Source of the DNA: an uncultured Oscillibacter sp.
GTDB taxonomy: Bacteria; Bacillota; Clostridia; Oscillospirales; Oscillospiraceae
Length of the DNA: 23,562 nucleotides
Direction of reading: 5' to 3'
Assembly (NCBI GenBank): GCA_900770295.1
Contig: CAAGJQ010000044.1
Coordinates: 1-23,562 of the forward strand
Shown one piece after another: positions 13,882 through 22,731 of this stretch (positions within the stretch are counted from its first letter, which is position 1; each line of letters begins with the position of its first letter). The translations under genes were made by a program, and so were the position numbers. Below the pieces are notes generated by a model, which saw only the letters and a program-made list of their open reading frames with translations, was not told the origin of the DNA and did not search any database.

Positions 13882-15282
13882 TCATCCTGCCTGATAGACG
13901 GCTTTCATGCCCTTGTACGTCTCATAGCAGTCCAACTTTGCCACCACCTCAAAGGGCGCGTGCATGCTGAGCACCGGTACGCCGGCGTCCAGGGTGGTGA
14001 TGTTGCGGTTGGCCATATACATGGCCACGGTGCCGCCGCCGCCGGCGTCCACCTTGCCCAGCTCCGCGATCTGCCAGATGACGTCCGCGTTGTCGAACAG
14101 CCGCCGGACATAGGCCACCGTCTCCGCGTCGGCGTCGGAGGCGCCGGACTTGCCCCGGGCGCCGGTGTACTTGCACAGGCCGATGCCGTAGTTGACCAGT
14201 GCGGCGTTCCGCTTCTCGTACACCTCGGCATAGTCGGGGTCATAGGCCGCCGTCACGTCAGCGCTGAGGCAGAAGGACTTCTCGAAGCACACCCGCACGG
14301 GCACGCCCTGGGCGTCGCACAGGTCCTCCATAAAGGTGTCAAACGCGGCGGACTGCATACCGGTCACGCCGTCGGAGCCAATCTCCTCCTTGTCCGCCAG
14401 GACGCAGACGGCGGTCTTTTCCGGGGTCTCCTCCAGGTCCAGCAGGGCCTTGAGGGCGGCGTAGCCGCACACCCGGTCGTCATGGCCGTAGGCGCCGATC
14501 ATGGAGCGGTCCAGGCCGATGTCGCAGGCCTTGACGGCGGGGACGGCCTCCAGCTCCGCGGAGGTGAAGTCGTCCTCCGTGATGCCGTACTTCTCATGCA
14601 GCAGCTTCATCACCGCCAGCTTCACCCGGCCGGTGTCCTCCTCATCGCCGATGGGACGACTGCCCAGCAGCAGGTTCAGCGTCTCGCCGGGCACGGCCTC
14701 CGCCAGGGGCTTCTTGCTCTGCTCCTGGCCCAGGTGGGGCAGCAGGTCCGTGATGACCAGTCTGGCGTCCCCCTCGTCCGCGCCGATGTTCACCGCCACG
14801 GAGGTGCCGTCCTTCAGCGCCACCACGCCCCGCAATTCCAGGGGAATGGTGACCCACTGGTACTTCCGCAGGCCGCCGTAGTAATGGGTCTTGAAGTACG
14901 CCAGCTCGCTCTCCTCGTACAGGGGGTTGGGCTTCAGGTCCAGCCGGGGAGAGTCGATGTGGGCGGCGGCGATCTGGGCGCCCCCGGCCAGGCTCTTTTT
15001 ACCGATGTGGGCCAGCATCACAGACTTGCCCCGGTTGCAGAGGTACACCTTGTCGCCGGGTTTGATGGCCATGCCCCGGACATAGGGCCTGTACCCCTTC
15101 TCCTCCGCCAGACGGACTGTCTCGGCGGCGCACAGCCGCTCGGTCTTGCCGGCGTCCAAAAACGCCTTGTAGCTGTCACAGTAAGCCTCCATGGCGGGCT
15201 GCTCCGCCGCGTCCAGCTTGTCATAGCCGTTCTTCTTGGTGGAGAACAGCTGCTTTTTCAGTTCCTTGATCTCATCAGACAT
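13882..15282 (-). CDS. M18 family aminopeptidase (aspartyl aminopeptidase type)
   Basis: A zinc-dependent cytoplasmic exopeptidase that removes N-terminal residues from peptides; M18 members often prefer acidic residues. The 466-residue protein shows the two-metal site: AAAHIDSPRLDLKP with His108, YGHDDRVC with Asp268/269, DKEEIGSDG with catalytic Glu299 and Glu300, SADVTAAYDP with Asp342 and SMHAPFE with His441. Length is normal. A GGAGG lies ten bases before the ATG. It follows the Sua5-CoaE gene by 31 bases and is the last gene of the long minus-strand run. Confidence 0.94.
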   Translation of the reverse strand: MSDEIKELKKQLFSTKKNGYDKLDAAEQPAMEAYCDSYKAFLDAGKTERLCAAETVRLAEEKGYRPYVRGMAIKPGDKVYLCNRGKSVMLAHIGKKSLAGGAQIAAAHIDSPRLDLKPNPLYEESELAYFKTHYYGGLRKYQWVTIPLELRGVVALKDGTSVAVNIGADEGDARLVITDLLPHLGQEQSKKPLAEAVPGETLNLLLGSRPIGDEEDTGRVKLAVMKLLHEKYGITEDDFTSAELEAVPAVKACDIGLDRSMIGAYGHDDRVCGYAALKALLDLEETPEKTAVCVLADKEEIGSDGVTGMQSAAFDTFMEDLCDAQGVPVRVCFEKSFCLSADVTAAYDPDYAEVYEKRNAALVNYGIGLCKYTGARGKSGASDADAETVAYVRRLFDNADVIWQIAELGKVDAGGGGTVAMYMANRNITTLDAGVPVLSMHAPFEVVAKLDCYETYKGMKAVYQAG

Positions 15283-15313
15283 GTTTCCATTCCTCCATCT
15301 GACTGGTTGGATA

Positions 15314-16984
15314 TTATTTGCCCGCCCGGCGCTTTTCCTCCGTGATCGTCTCGATCAGACGGGTGAAAAACAGCTTTGCCTCGGCCTGGAAAGCCTCCGG
15401 CGTGTCGGCGGCGTTGTTCAGCTCGCAGTCACATTTGCCCCGGTAATACTCATCCGGCTTCTGGGCGGAGATCCGCAGCCGGGCGTACTGCTCTGTGATA
15501 CCGTCCCGGGCCATGATGCGCCGGACCCGCAGCTCTGTGGGTGCCGTCACCGCGATGGTGCGGTCACACAGGCGGTCCGCCCCGCTCTCCAGCAGGTTGA
15601 TGGCGTCGATGGCGAACAGGCCGTCGCCGGCGCTCTCCATCCGCCGGTCCAACTCCGGTACCATAAAGCGGAACACGATCTCGTTCAGCTGCGCCAAACG
15701 GTCCTTCTTCGCAAAGACCTCCTTGCCCAGCTTCTGCCGGTTCAGTTTGCCGTCCTGGTCAAAGACGCCGGGGAATCTGGCGTTGATGGCGTTGCGCATC
15801 TCCTGGCTGTTCTCCAGCATCTCGTGGTACACGGCGTCGCAGTCCACCACCGTGCCCCCCAGCTCCCGGATGGCGTTCAGCGCGCTGGTCTTGCCCGCGC
15901 CGGTACCGCCGGTCAGGCCCAGAACGATGCGATGGCTGTCTGACTCCACCACGTGGAAGCCGGCGGCCTTTTTCAGCCGGTTGCCGATGGCCAGCCCCAG
16001 CCCCCGGTTGTCCGGGCACTGGGCGTAGATCTCCGTCACGGAGCTGTTGTCAAAGGTCCGCAGGGCATCGAACACCCGCTGGGCCTGGGCCAGCTTGTCG
16101 CCGCTGGGGCCCAGGGTGTGGACCTCCTGCTCCTGGAACAGGTGGGCGTACTCGTCAAAGCAGATGACGCCGGAGGTGGGACCCACCCGCCGCTGGATCT
16201 CCCTGGCGGAGGCGTCCGGCGCGCCGGTGAACACCGTGACCGGCGCCTTGGGCGCGTAGTGGCGGTACTTCATGCCGGGGGCCTTGGGCTGCTCGCCCTC
16301 CTTCAGGGGAGTGGTGACGGCCTTGTCCACGTCGATGTGGCCGATGAGCCGCTCCAGATCCTCCAGCGGCAGTCCGCCGGGACGCAGCAGGCGGGGCGGC
16401 TCACAGGTCAGGTCCAGAATGGTGGACTCCACGCCCACCGTGCAGGGGCCGCCGTCCACCACGCCCTCGATCTTGCCGTTCATATCCTCCAGCACGTCCT
16501 GGGCAGTGGTGCAGCTGGGGCGGCCGGAGGTGTTGGCGCTGGGGGCCGCAATGGGCACGCCCGCCTCCCGGATAATGGCCAGGGTCACGGGGTGGTTGGG
16601 GCACCGCATGCCCACGTTATCCAGCCCTGCCGTGGTCTCGTCGGGGACAATGGGCTTCCGCTTCAGGATTATCGTCAGCGGGCCGGGCCAGAACTTCCGG
16701 GCCAGCACATAGGCGATGGGCGGAATGTCCGCGCAGTACCGGGGCAGCCACTGGGGACCGGTGACATGGAGGATCAGCGGGTTGTCCTGGGGCCGTCCCT
16801 TGGCCTCAAAGATCCGCTTTACCGCCTTGCCGTCCAGGCCGTTGGCGCCCAGGCCGTACACCGTCTCCGTGGGGATGCCCACCAGGCCTCCCTCCCGCAG
16901 GATCTTGGCGGCGGCTGAGATTTTGTCCTCGATCTCTTTCTGCTGGCCCTTCGTGTCCCGCAGGTCATAATAGATTGTCTGCAT
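15314..16984 (-). CDS. Fusion of Sua5-type threonylcarbamoyl-AMP synthase and dephospho-CoA kinase
   Basis: A 556-residue single open frame with two enzymes. Residues about 1-210 are the YrdC/TsaC domain (PTETVYGLGANG, EAKGRPQDNPL, AAPSANTSGRP), which makes threonylcarbamoyl-AMP from Thr, bicarbonate and ATP for tRNA t6A37. About 245-350 look like the extra C-terminal domain of Sua5. About 352-556 are CoaE, which phosphorylates dephospho-CoA to CoA: P-loop GLTGGTGAGKTS with Lys365, VVDCDAVYHEM and ITEQYARLRISAQKPDEYY. The join is at VVESDSHRIVLG. No stop or frameshift separates the parts. It lies between prfA and the aminopeptidase. Confidence 0.9.
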   Translation of the reverse strand: MQTIYYDLRDTKGQQKEIEDKISAAAKILREGGLVGIPTETVYGLGANGLDGKAVKRIFEAKGRPQDNPLILHVTGPQWLPRYCADIPPIAYVLARKFWPGPLTIILKRKPIVPDETTAGLDNVGMRCPNHPVTLAIIREAGVPIAAPSANTSGRPSCTTAQDVLEDMNGKIEGVVDGGPCTVGVESTILDLTCEPPRLLRPGGLPLEDLERLIGHIDVDKAVTTPLKEGEQPKAPGMKYRHYAPKAPVTVFTGAPDASAREIQRRVGPTSGVICFDEYAHLFQEQEVHTLGPSGDKLAQAQRVFDALRTFDNSSVTEIYAQCPDNRGLGLAIGNRLKKAAGFHVVESDSHRIVLGLTGGTGAGKTSALNAIRELGGTVVDCDAVYHEMLENSQEMRNAINARFPGVFDQDGKLNRQKLGKEVFAKKDRLAQLNEIVFRFMVPELDRRMESAGDGLFAIDAINLLESGADRLCDRTIAVTAPTELRVRRIMARDGITEQYARLRISAQKPDEYYRGKCDCELNNAADTPEAFQAEAKLFFTRLIETITEEKRRAGK

Positions 16985-17050
16985 TTCGTTCGCCTCTATC
17001 TCTTTTCACATTGGGCATAGCCCGTTCTTGGCTTTTCCGTTCCTTCCGCT

Positions 17051-18121
17051 CTATGTGGTGTCACCCCCGCCGTTCTTCAGCTTTTCCGCCTGATCGGCCG
17101 TCACCAGAGCGTCAATGAGTTCATCCAGATCACCGTTCATGATGCCTTCGATCTTGTACAGCGTCAGGCCAATGCGGTGGTCCGTCACCCGGCCCTGGGG
17201 GAAGTTGTAGGTCCGGATACGCTCGCTGCGGTCGCCGCTGCCCACCTGATTCTTCCGCTGGCTGGCGATGTCGGCGTCCTGCTTCTCCTGCTCCATCTCG
17301 TAGAGCCGGGAGGCCAGAAGGCGCATGGCCTTGTCCCGGTTCTGGAACTGGCTGCGCTCCTGCTGGCACTCCACCACCACACCGGTGGGCCTGTGGATCA
17401 GCCGCACGGCGGAGGAGGTCTTGTTGACGTGCTGGCCGCCGGCGCCGCTGGCCCGGTAGACCTGCATCTCAATGTCGGCGGGATTGATCTCCACGTCCAC
17501 GTCCTCCGCCTCCGGCAGCACCGCCACGGTGGCGGCGGAGGTCTGGATGCGGCCGTTGGACTCCGTCACCGGCACCCGCTGGACCCGGTGGACGCCGCTC
17601 TCGAATTTCAGGCGGGAAAAGGCGCCCTCGCCCTCAATGAGGACGCTGCACTCCTTGACGCCGCCCAGCTCCGTCTCGTTCAGATTCACGATATCCGTCT
17701 TCCAGCCCCTGGCGGCGGCGTACATGGTGTACATCCGCAGCAGCGACGACGCGAACAGCGCCGCCTCCTCGCCGCCGGTGCCCGCCCGGATCTCCAGAAT
17801 GACATTTCTCTCATCATTGGGGTCCCTCGGCAGAAGCAGCAGCCGCAGCTTTTCCTGAAGCCGCTCCTGCTCCTCCCGGGCCGCCGACAGCTCCTCCTGG
17901 GCCAGCTCCCGGAAATCCGGGTCGTGGAGCAGTTCCTCCGCCTCCGCCCGTTTCCGTTCCGCCCTCTCCCAGGCCCGCCAGGCCTCCACAATGGGGGCCA
18001 GCTCCTTCAGCTCCCGGTTGATGGACCGCAGCCGGGCCGCGTCGCCGTAGACGGCCGGGTCCGACAGCTGGGCCTCCAGGTCCTCATACCGCAGAGCCAG
18101 TTCCTTTAGTTTATCCAGCAT
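17051..18121 (-). CDS. prfA: Peptide chain release factor 1
   Basis: RF1 ends translation at UAA and UAG. The 356-residue protein contains the GGQ catalytic loop (Gly228-Gly229-Gln230, in SGAGGQHVNKTSSAVR) and, at the stop-codon-reading tripeptide position, Pro184-Val185-Thr186, which fits the RF1 PxT pattern rather than the RF2 SPF. Start at ATG 18121 follows GGAAAGGAG; the six upstream codons in frame are not needed. Its own stop is UAG, a codon RF1 itself reads. It sits between the flavodoxin gene and the Sua5-CoaE gene. No PrmC methyltransferase gene is next to it. Confidence 0.97.
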   Translation of the reverse strand: MLDKLKELALRYEDLEAQLSDPAVYGDAARLRSINRELKELAPIVEAWRAWERAERKRAEAEELLHDPDFRELAQEELSAAREEQERLQEKLRLLLLPRDPNDERNVILEIRAGTGGEEAALFASSLLRMYTMYAAARGWKTDIVNLNETELGGVKECSVLIEGEGAFSRLKFESGVHRVQRVPVTESNGRIQTSAATVAVLPEAEDVDVEINPADIEMQVYRASGAGGQHVNKTSSAVRLIHRPTGVVVECQQERSQFQNRDKAMRLLASRLYEMEQEKQDADIASQRKNQVGSGDRSERIRTYNFPQGRVTDHRIGLTLYKIEGIMNGDLDELIDALVTADQAEKLKNGGGDTT

Positions 18122-18158
18122 ACAGCCGCTCCTTTCCAAAAATCAAAAAGAAGCCGGC

Positions 18159-18647
18159 CTATTTCTGTCCCAGGAACTCCCTCGTCTGGCGCAAAAACTC
18201 CTCTTCCCAGAAGGTATAGCCCACAGAGCCGCTTCGCAGGGAGACAGCGGCCTGATGGCCACAGGGGGCATAGAGGTCCATCTGTTCATAGACCTCCTCA
18301 TTTTTGTCCTCGCTGCCCCGGGTCACCACATATGCGGCGTTTTGCAGCGTCTTGCCGTATCGCTTCAAAAAATCCCGGACTACGGAGCTGCACCGGCCCG
18401 CCCAGACAGGGGTGCCGATGACCACAAGCCGGTAATCCTTTACCGGACGGGACGTCTCAAAAGGACGGACAGGTGATGTCGTCCGGCGCATGGCGTCCAT
18501 GCCGCAGCGGAGCCAGCCCTTCCAGCCGCTCCGCTCCACGCCGTCCCGCAGCTCTACCAGTTCGGCGTCCAGTGCCTGGGCGATCTCCTCCATGGCAGCT
18601 TTGGTCTTTCCGGTGCGGGAATAATAGATACATAGTACGTCGTTCAT
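18159..18647 (-). CDS. Flavodoxin-like protein
   Basis: A 162-residue cytoplasmic protein with the FMN-binding fold. The N-terminal YYSRTGKTKAAMEEIA is the phosphate-binding loop (S/T-x-T-G-x-T pattern) and VVIGTPVWAGRCSSVVRDFL is the second flavin loop. It may carry electrons or act as a small flavin-dependent reductase; the partner is unknown. The ATG at 18647 has GGAGG four bases before it, and a TTG at 18674 overlapping the previous gene is less likely. It is the middle gene of the long minus-strand operon. Confidence 0.85.
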   Translation of the reverse strand: MNDVLCIYYSRTGKTKAAMEEIAQALDAELVELRDGVERSGWKGWLRCGMDAMRRTTSPVRPFETSRPVKDYRLVVIGTPVWAGRCSSVVRDFLKRYGKTLQNAAYVVTRGSEDKNEEVYEQMDLYAPCGHQAAVSLRSGSVGYTFWEEEFLRQTREFLGQK

Positions 18648-18666
18648 AGTTCCTCCGTATCCGATA

Positions 18667-19479
18667 TCAGTCAAACAGGACTGTCTTGACTACCGCGAAA
18701 GCCTCCCGCAGGTAGTAGTTGATCTCCAGATGTACCCAGGGCAGCTTGGCCGGGACGCCGAAGGCGTGTCCGTAGCCCTGCTTTGCGGCGATGAGCCGGG
18801 AGCGGGCAATGTGGAAGTCGTTGGTAACCACCGCTACCAGGTCCCCATCCGGGTCAATGCCCTGTTTCTCCAGCAGTTCCCTGGAAAAGGCGAAATTCTC
18901 CGCCGTGTTCCCGGCCCGCTCTTCGAGAATCAGCCGCTCCGGGTCCACGCCCCGGGCGGTGAGCCAGTCATACATGCACTGTGCCTCGCTGATCTCCTCG
19001 CCGTAGCCCTTTCCGCCGGTCAGCACCACCGGGACGTCCGGGTTGTCCTCCAGATAGTCCAGCGCCGCGTCCAGCCGGGTCCGCAGGGACAATGACGGCT
19101 CGGTGCCATTGACGCCCGCCCCCAGCACGATCACCGCGTCCGCCGGAAGGGCGGAGCGGTCGGACCGTCCGACATGGATGACATAGGCCTCAATCACCAA
19201 AAGCGGCACCAGCACCAGAGCCAGCGCGGCCCGAAAGACCCGCCGGCACCACAGGCCCTTTTCCGACTGTTCCGCCCAGCGGTCCAGCAGCCGCGCCAAA
19301 ACCAGCACCGCCGCAAGGCCCGCCAGCAGAAAGCCGGAGAACCGCATGCCCCAGGCACGGACAGCTATCAAAACAACGCCCGCCAGAGCCAGCAGTCCTG
19401 CCAGCACCCATTGGAGCCGCTCTTTTCCGACGCCGCGTCTGCCGCGATAGCGGGCAATTTCAACTTTCCGCTTCCTCAC
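18667..19479 (-). CDS. DUF218/YdcF-like membrane protein (ElyC/SanA group)
   Basis: A 270-residue protein with three hydrophobic segments near residues 24-42, 46-65 and 83-103, then a DUF218 domain (about 113-260) with DAVIVLGAGVNG, VVLTGGKGYGEE, RAGNTAENFAFSRELL and VVTNDFHIARSR. The domain faces the outside in studied relatives, where SanA and ElyC affect envelope integrity. The start is GTG at 19479 behind GGGAGAAG, overlapping the ABC-F gene end by 20 bases. With ddl and murF upstream in the same run, a cell-envelope role is plausible but inferred. Confidence 0.82.
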   Translation of the reverse strand: MRKRKVEIARYRGRRGVGKERLQWVLAGLLALAGVVLIAVRAWGMRFSGFLLAGLAAVLVLARLLDRWAEQSEKGLWCRRVFRAALALVLVPLLVIEAYVIHVGRSDRSALPADAVIVLGAGVNGTEPSLSLRTRLDAALDYLEDNPDVPVVLTGGKGYGEEISEAQCMYDWLTARGVDPERLILEERAGNTAENFAFSRELLEKQGIDPDGDLVAVVTNDFHIARSRLIAAKQGYGHAFGVPAKLPWVHLEINYYLREAFAVVKTVLFD

Positions 19480-21361
19480 TCAGCTTCTCCCACTTCTCAT
19501 ACAGTGCGTCCAGTTCCGCCTGGACCGTCTCTTTCTCCTGCACCAGCTCGTTCAGCTTCTCGTAGTCGCAGGCGGCGGCCTCCATCCCGGCGTCCAGCGC
19601 CGCCAGCCGCTCCTCCACCCTGGCGATGTCCCGCTCACAGATGGTCAGCTGCTTTCTCGCGGCCTGCTGGGCCTTGTTGCCCCGGGCCGGTCTTTCTGTA
19701 ATAGTTTTTTCCTTAACAGGTTTTGGTGTTTCCGCCTTTTCCGCTTCCTCCTGGGCCTTGACCTGCCGGTACTGGGTGAAGCCCATGGGATAGTCGGTGA
19801 TGGTCCCGTCCGCCAGTTCCCAGATGCGGGTGGCGAAGCGGTTGATGAAGTACCGGTCATGGCTGACGAACAGCAGTGTGCCGTCATAGGCCTCCACCGC
19901 CTCCTCGATCCACTCCCGGGAGTCGATGTCCAGATGGTTGGTGGGCTCGTCCAGGATCAGGAAGTTGATCTCGTCATCCATCAGCATGCACAGCCGCAGA
20001 CGGCTCTGCTCGCCGCCGGACAGCACGGACACGGGCTTCATCACATCCTCGCCCCGGAAGTCATAGGCCGCCAGCCGGTTCCGGGCGGACTGGGCCGACA
20101 ATCCCCGCTTCGCCGCCATCATGTTCTCCACCAGGTTCCAGTCCGGGTGGTCAAAGTGGACGATCTGAGGCAGATAGGCCGCCCGCACCTGGGGGCCCGT
20201 CCGGATGCGGCCGTCGTCGGGGTACAGCTCTCCCATGATCATCTTGATCAGGGTGGACTTTCCCGTGCCGTTGTCGCCGATCAGGGCGATGCGCTCGCCG
20301 CCCTCGATTTTCAAATTGATGCCGTCAAACAGGTGCTTATCCCCGTAAGACTTGGCCAGATTCCGCAGGGCCAGCACCTCGTCGCCGTGGAACTCGGCGG
20401 TAGAGAAGCGGGCGTCCATCTTCCGGGCCTGGGTGGGCTTGGAGGTGGTCCGCATCCGCTCGATGCGCTTTTCCATGGAGATGGCCCGGCGGTAGGTCTT
20501 GTCCATGCCCTGGAAAGCCCACATCCGCAGCTGCTCCGCCGCCTTTTCCAGCTGCTCGATCTTGGCCTGTTCCTTTTCGTACTGCTTCATCCGCTCCTGG
20601 AACCGGCGCTCCTTCTCCACGGCGTAGAAGCTGTAATTTCCGCTGTAAAACTCCGCCCTGCCGCCGGCGATCTCAATGACCCGGGTGACGATGCGGTCCA
20701 GAAAATACCGGTCGTGGGAAATGGTCACAACGGTGCCCCGGAAGCCCCGGATATACTCCTCCAGCCACTCCGTGGCGTGGAGGTCCAGGTGGTTGGTGGG
20801 CTCGTCCAGCAGCAGGATGTCCGTGTCCTCCAGAATCAGGCGGCCCAGATTCACCCGAGTCTTTTCGCCGCCGGACAGACTGTCGAACAGCTGGCTCCGC
20901 ATTTCCCGGGAAATGGACAGGCCGTTGGCGATCTTGTTCACCGCCACATCCGTGTCATAGCCGCCGAAGGTCTCGAACTTCTCCGACAGGGTGCCATACC
21001 GGCGCAGGAGAGCAGGGTCGCTCTCCCCAGCCGCCATGCGGGCCGTCAGAGCCTCCATCTCCTCCGCCAGGGCGTGCAGCCGGTCAAAGGCGGAGCGGAG
21101 TACGTCCTCCACGGTGTATCCGGCGGGATACACGGGAATCTGGGAGATCAGGCCCACCCGTCGGCCCTGGCCGATCATCACCTGGCCCTCGTCGTAGTCG
21201 ATCTCCCCGGTCAGTATCTTGAACAGGGTGGTCTTGCCCGCGCCGTTTTTGCCCAGCAGGCCCACCCGCTCTCCCTGGTCGATCTGGAAGGTGAGGCCGT
21301 CCAACACATTGTGCCCCACCTCGAAGGATTTGACCAGGTCCTTTACCTGTATCTCAATCAT
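19460..21361 (-). CDS. ABC-F family ATPase, ribosome-associated type
   Basis: A 633-residue soluble protein with two ABC domains and no membrane part. The first has Walker A GKNGAGKTT (Lys43), LSGGEKTR and LLLDEPTNHLD (Glu187); the second has GDNGTGKST, LSGGEQSR and LILDEPTNHLD (Glu472). Between them is the charged helical linker (about 240-310, the P-site tRNA-interaction region), and a C-terminal coiled-coil extension follows (about 565-633), as in Uup or YdiF. ABC-F proteins act on the ribosome to relieve stalling, and some protect from antibiotics. Nothing marks this one as a resistance type. It overlaps murF by eight bases. Confidence 0.93.
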   Translation of the reverse strand: MIEIQVKDLVKSFEVGHNVLDGLTFQIDQGERVGLLGKNGAGKTTLFKILTGEIDYDEGQVMIGQGRRVGLISQIPVYPAGYTVEDVLRSAFDRLHALAEEMEALTARMAAGESDPALLRRYGTLSEKFETFGGYDTDVAVNKIANGLSISREMRSQLFDSLSGGEKTRVNLGRLILEDTDILLLDEPTNHLDLHATEWLEEYIRGFRGTVVTISHDRYFLDRIVTRVIEIAGGRAEFYSGNYSFYAVEKERRFQERMKQYEKEQAKIEQLEKAAEQLRMWAFQGMDKTYRRAISMEKRIERMRTTSKPTQARKMDARFSTAEFHGDEVLALRNLAKSYGDKHLFDGINLKIEGGERIALIGDNGTGKSTLIKMIMGELYPDDGRIRTGPQVRAAYLPQIVHFDHPDWNLVENMMAAKRGLSAQSARNRLAAYDFRGEDVMKPVSVLSGGEQSRLRLCMLMDDEINFLILDEPTNHLDIDSREWIEEAVEAYDGTLLFVSHDRYFINRFATRIWELADGTITDYPMGFTQYRQVKAQEEAEKAETPKPVKEKTITERPARGNKAQQAARKQLTICERDIARVEERLAALDAGMEAAACDYEKLNELVQEKETVQAELDALYEKWEKLSEEAES

Positions 21362-22727
21362 ATGTCTCGCGCAATTGATCCACCAGCGCGCCGAAATGCA
21401 TGGCGTGGGACGCCTTCACCAGCATGGCGGTGTTGGGTCCCAGCTGTTCCTTCAGCGCGGGGACAGCCTCCTCCTTGGTTGCGAAATGCAGCACGGAGCC
21501 GCCGCTCTCGGCGGCGCCGTCCGCGATCTTGGCGGCCTTTGTTCCGATGGCCACCACAAAGTCGATACCCAGCATGGACGCCAAGGCGCCCATATTGTAA
21601 TGGGCCTGGTCCGTCAGAGCGCCCAGCTCGCCCATGTCGCCCAGGACGGCTACCTTCCGGTCGCACTCCGTCTTGGCCAGCACCTCCAGCGCCGCCGTGA
21701 CGGACTGGGGATTGGCGTTGTAGCAGTCATCCAGCAGGATGCGGCCCCCGGGCAGGCGGATGATCCGCATTCGGGAGCCGGCGGGCTCATAGGCCGCCAC
21801 GCCCCGGACGATCTCGTCGTGGCTCAAGCCCAGCTCCTCGCCCACCGCCACGGCGATGGACGCGGAATAGGCCATATAGGCGCCGGGGGCGGGGATGGTC
21901 AGGGCATAGCGGTCCTTCTCCGTCACCACCGTGCAGGTGATGCCCTCCACGCCGTGGTCGGCAATCTCCTCGATGCGGGTCTGGCAGTGCTCGGACTGGC
22001 CGCAGCGCACGGTGCGGAACGGTCCCTGGACGGTGTCCAGCAGGGCGTCGTCGCCGTTCAGGACCGCCAGTCCGCCCTCCTTGAGATTCTCGAAAATCTC
22101 GCACTTGGCCTCCAGAATTCCCTCCCGGCTGCCCAGATACTCGATGTGGGCATCGCCGATGTTGGAGATCACGGCCACGTCGGGCCGCACCATCTCCCCC
22201 AGGTAGCGGATCTCGCCAAAGTGGTTCATGCCGGTCTCGATGACCGCCGCCTGATGCTCCGAGCCCAGGCCCAGCAGCGTCAGGGGCGTTCCGATGTCGT
22301 TGTTGAAGTTCTCCGGCGTTTTCAGGCAGCGGTACTTCGCCCCCAGCACGGCGGCGATCATCTCCTTGGTGGTCGTCTTGCCCACGCTGCCGGTGATCTG
22401 GACGAAGGGGATCTGAAATTTGTCCCGGTAGGCGGACGCCAGGGCCTTCAGGGCCAGCCGGGTGTCGTCCACCTGGATATAAAATTTATCGCTCCGCAGC
22501 TTTTCGGGCAGTCTGGCGCACAGGCACCCGGCCGCGCCGCCCTCCAGCGCCGCGTCGATGAAGTCGTGTCCGTCAAACTTCTCCCCCACCCAGGGGATGA
22601 ACAGGCTGCCGGGGCTCTGCTTCCGGCTGTCCGTGGAGACGGCGGACACCACGGGCACTTCCGCCCGTGGATTCTTCCAGACGCCATGGACGGCGGCGGC
22701 GATCTCTGTTACGGTCATGGGCTGCAT
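21354..22727 (-). CDS. murF: UDP-MurNAc-tripeptide--D-Ala-D-Ala ligase
   Basis: MurF adds D-Ala-D-Ala to the UDP-MurNAc tripeptide in peptidoglycan precursor synthesis. The 457-residue protein shows the Mur-ligase pattern: N-terminal substrate domain with STDSRKQSPGSLFIPWVGEKFDGHDF, ATP loop TGSVGKTTTKE (Lys117), the ENFNNDIGTPLTLL segment, AKCEIF with the expected carbamylated lysine (Lys208), and the C-terminal ILLDDCYNANPQSV and VLGDMGELG segments. It lies four bases after ddl, so its D-Ala-D-Ala substrate is made by the preceding gene's product. The second Met three codons on is an alternative start. Confidence 0.97.
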   Translation of the reverse strand: MQPMTVTEIAAAVHGVWKNPRAEVPVVSAVSTDSRKQSPGSLFIPWVGEKFDGHDFIDAALEGGAAGCLCARLPEKLRSDKFYIQVDDTRLALKALASAYRDKFQIPFVQITGSVGKTTTKEMIAAVLGAKYRCLKTPENFNNDIGTPLTLLGLGSEHQAAVIETGMNHFGEIRYLGEMVRPDVAVISNIGDAHIEYLGSREGILEAKCEIFENLKEGGLAVLNGDDALLDTVQGPFRTVRCGQSEHCQTRIEEIADHGVEGITCTVVTEKDRYALTIPAPGAYMAYSASIAVAVGEELGLSHDEIVRGVAAYEPAGSRMRIIRLPGGRILLDDCYNANPQSVTAALEVLAKTECDRKVAVLGDMGELGALTDQAHYNMGALASMLGIDFVVAIGTKAAKIADGAAESGGSVLHFATKEEAVPALKEQLGPNTAMLVKASHAMHFGALVDQLRETYD

Positions 22728-22731
22728 GAAA

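Noticed and set aside
13855..15345. Long plus-strand open frame of 496 codons
   Set aside because: It lies fully antisense to the M18 aminopeptidase gene, whose metal-ligand motifs are clear. Its product is a low-complexity His/Gly/Val/Gln-rich sequence typical of a GC-rich shadow frame.
19460..21361. ABC-F gene as an antibiotic-resistance determinant
   Set aside because: The sequence looks like a housekeeping Uup/YdiF-type protein in a conserved-looking operon. No feature points to a resistance-type linker.
19859..21700. Long plus-strand open frame of 613 codons
   Set aside because: It is antisense to the ABC-F and murF genes. It has no recognised domain and shows shadow-frame composition rich in Leu, Gln, His and Val.
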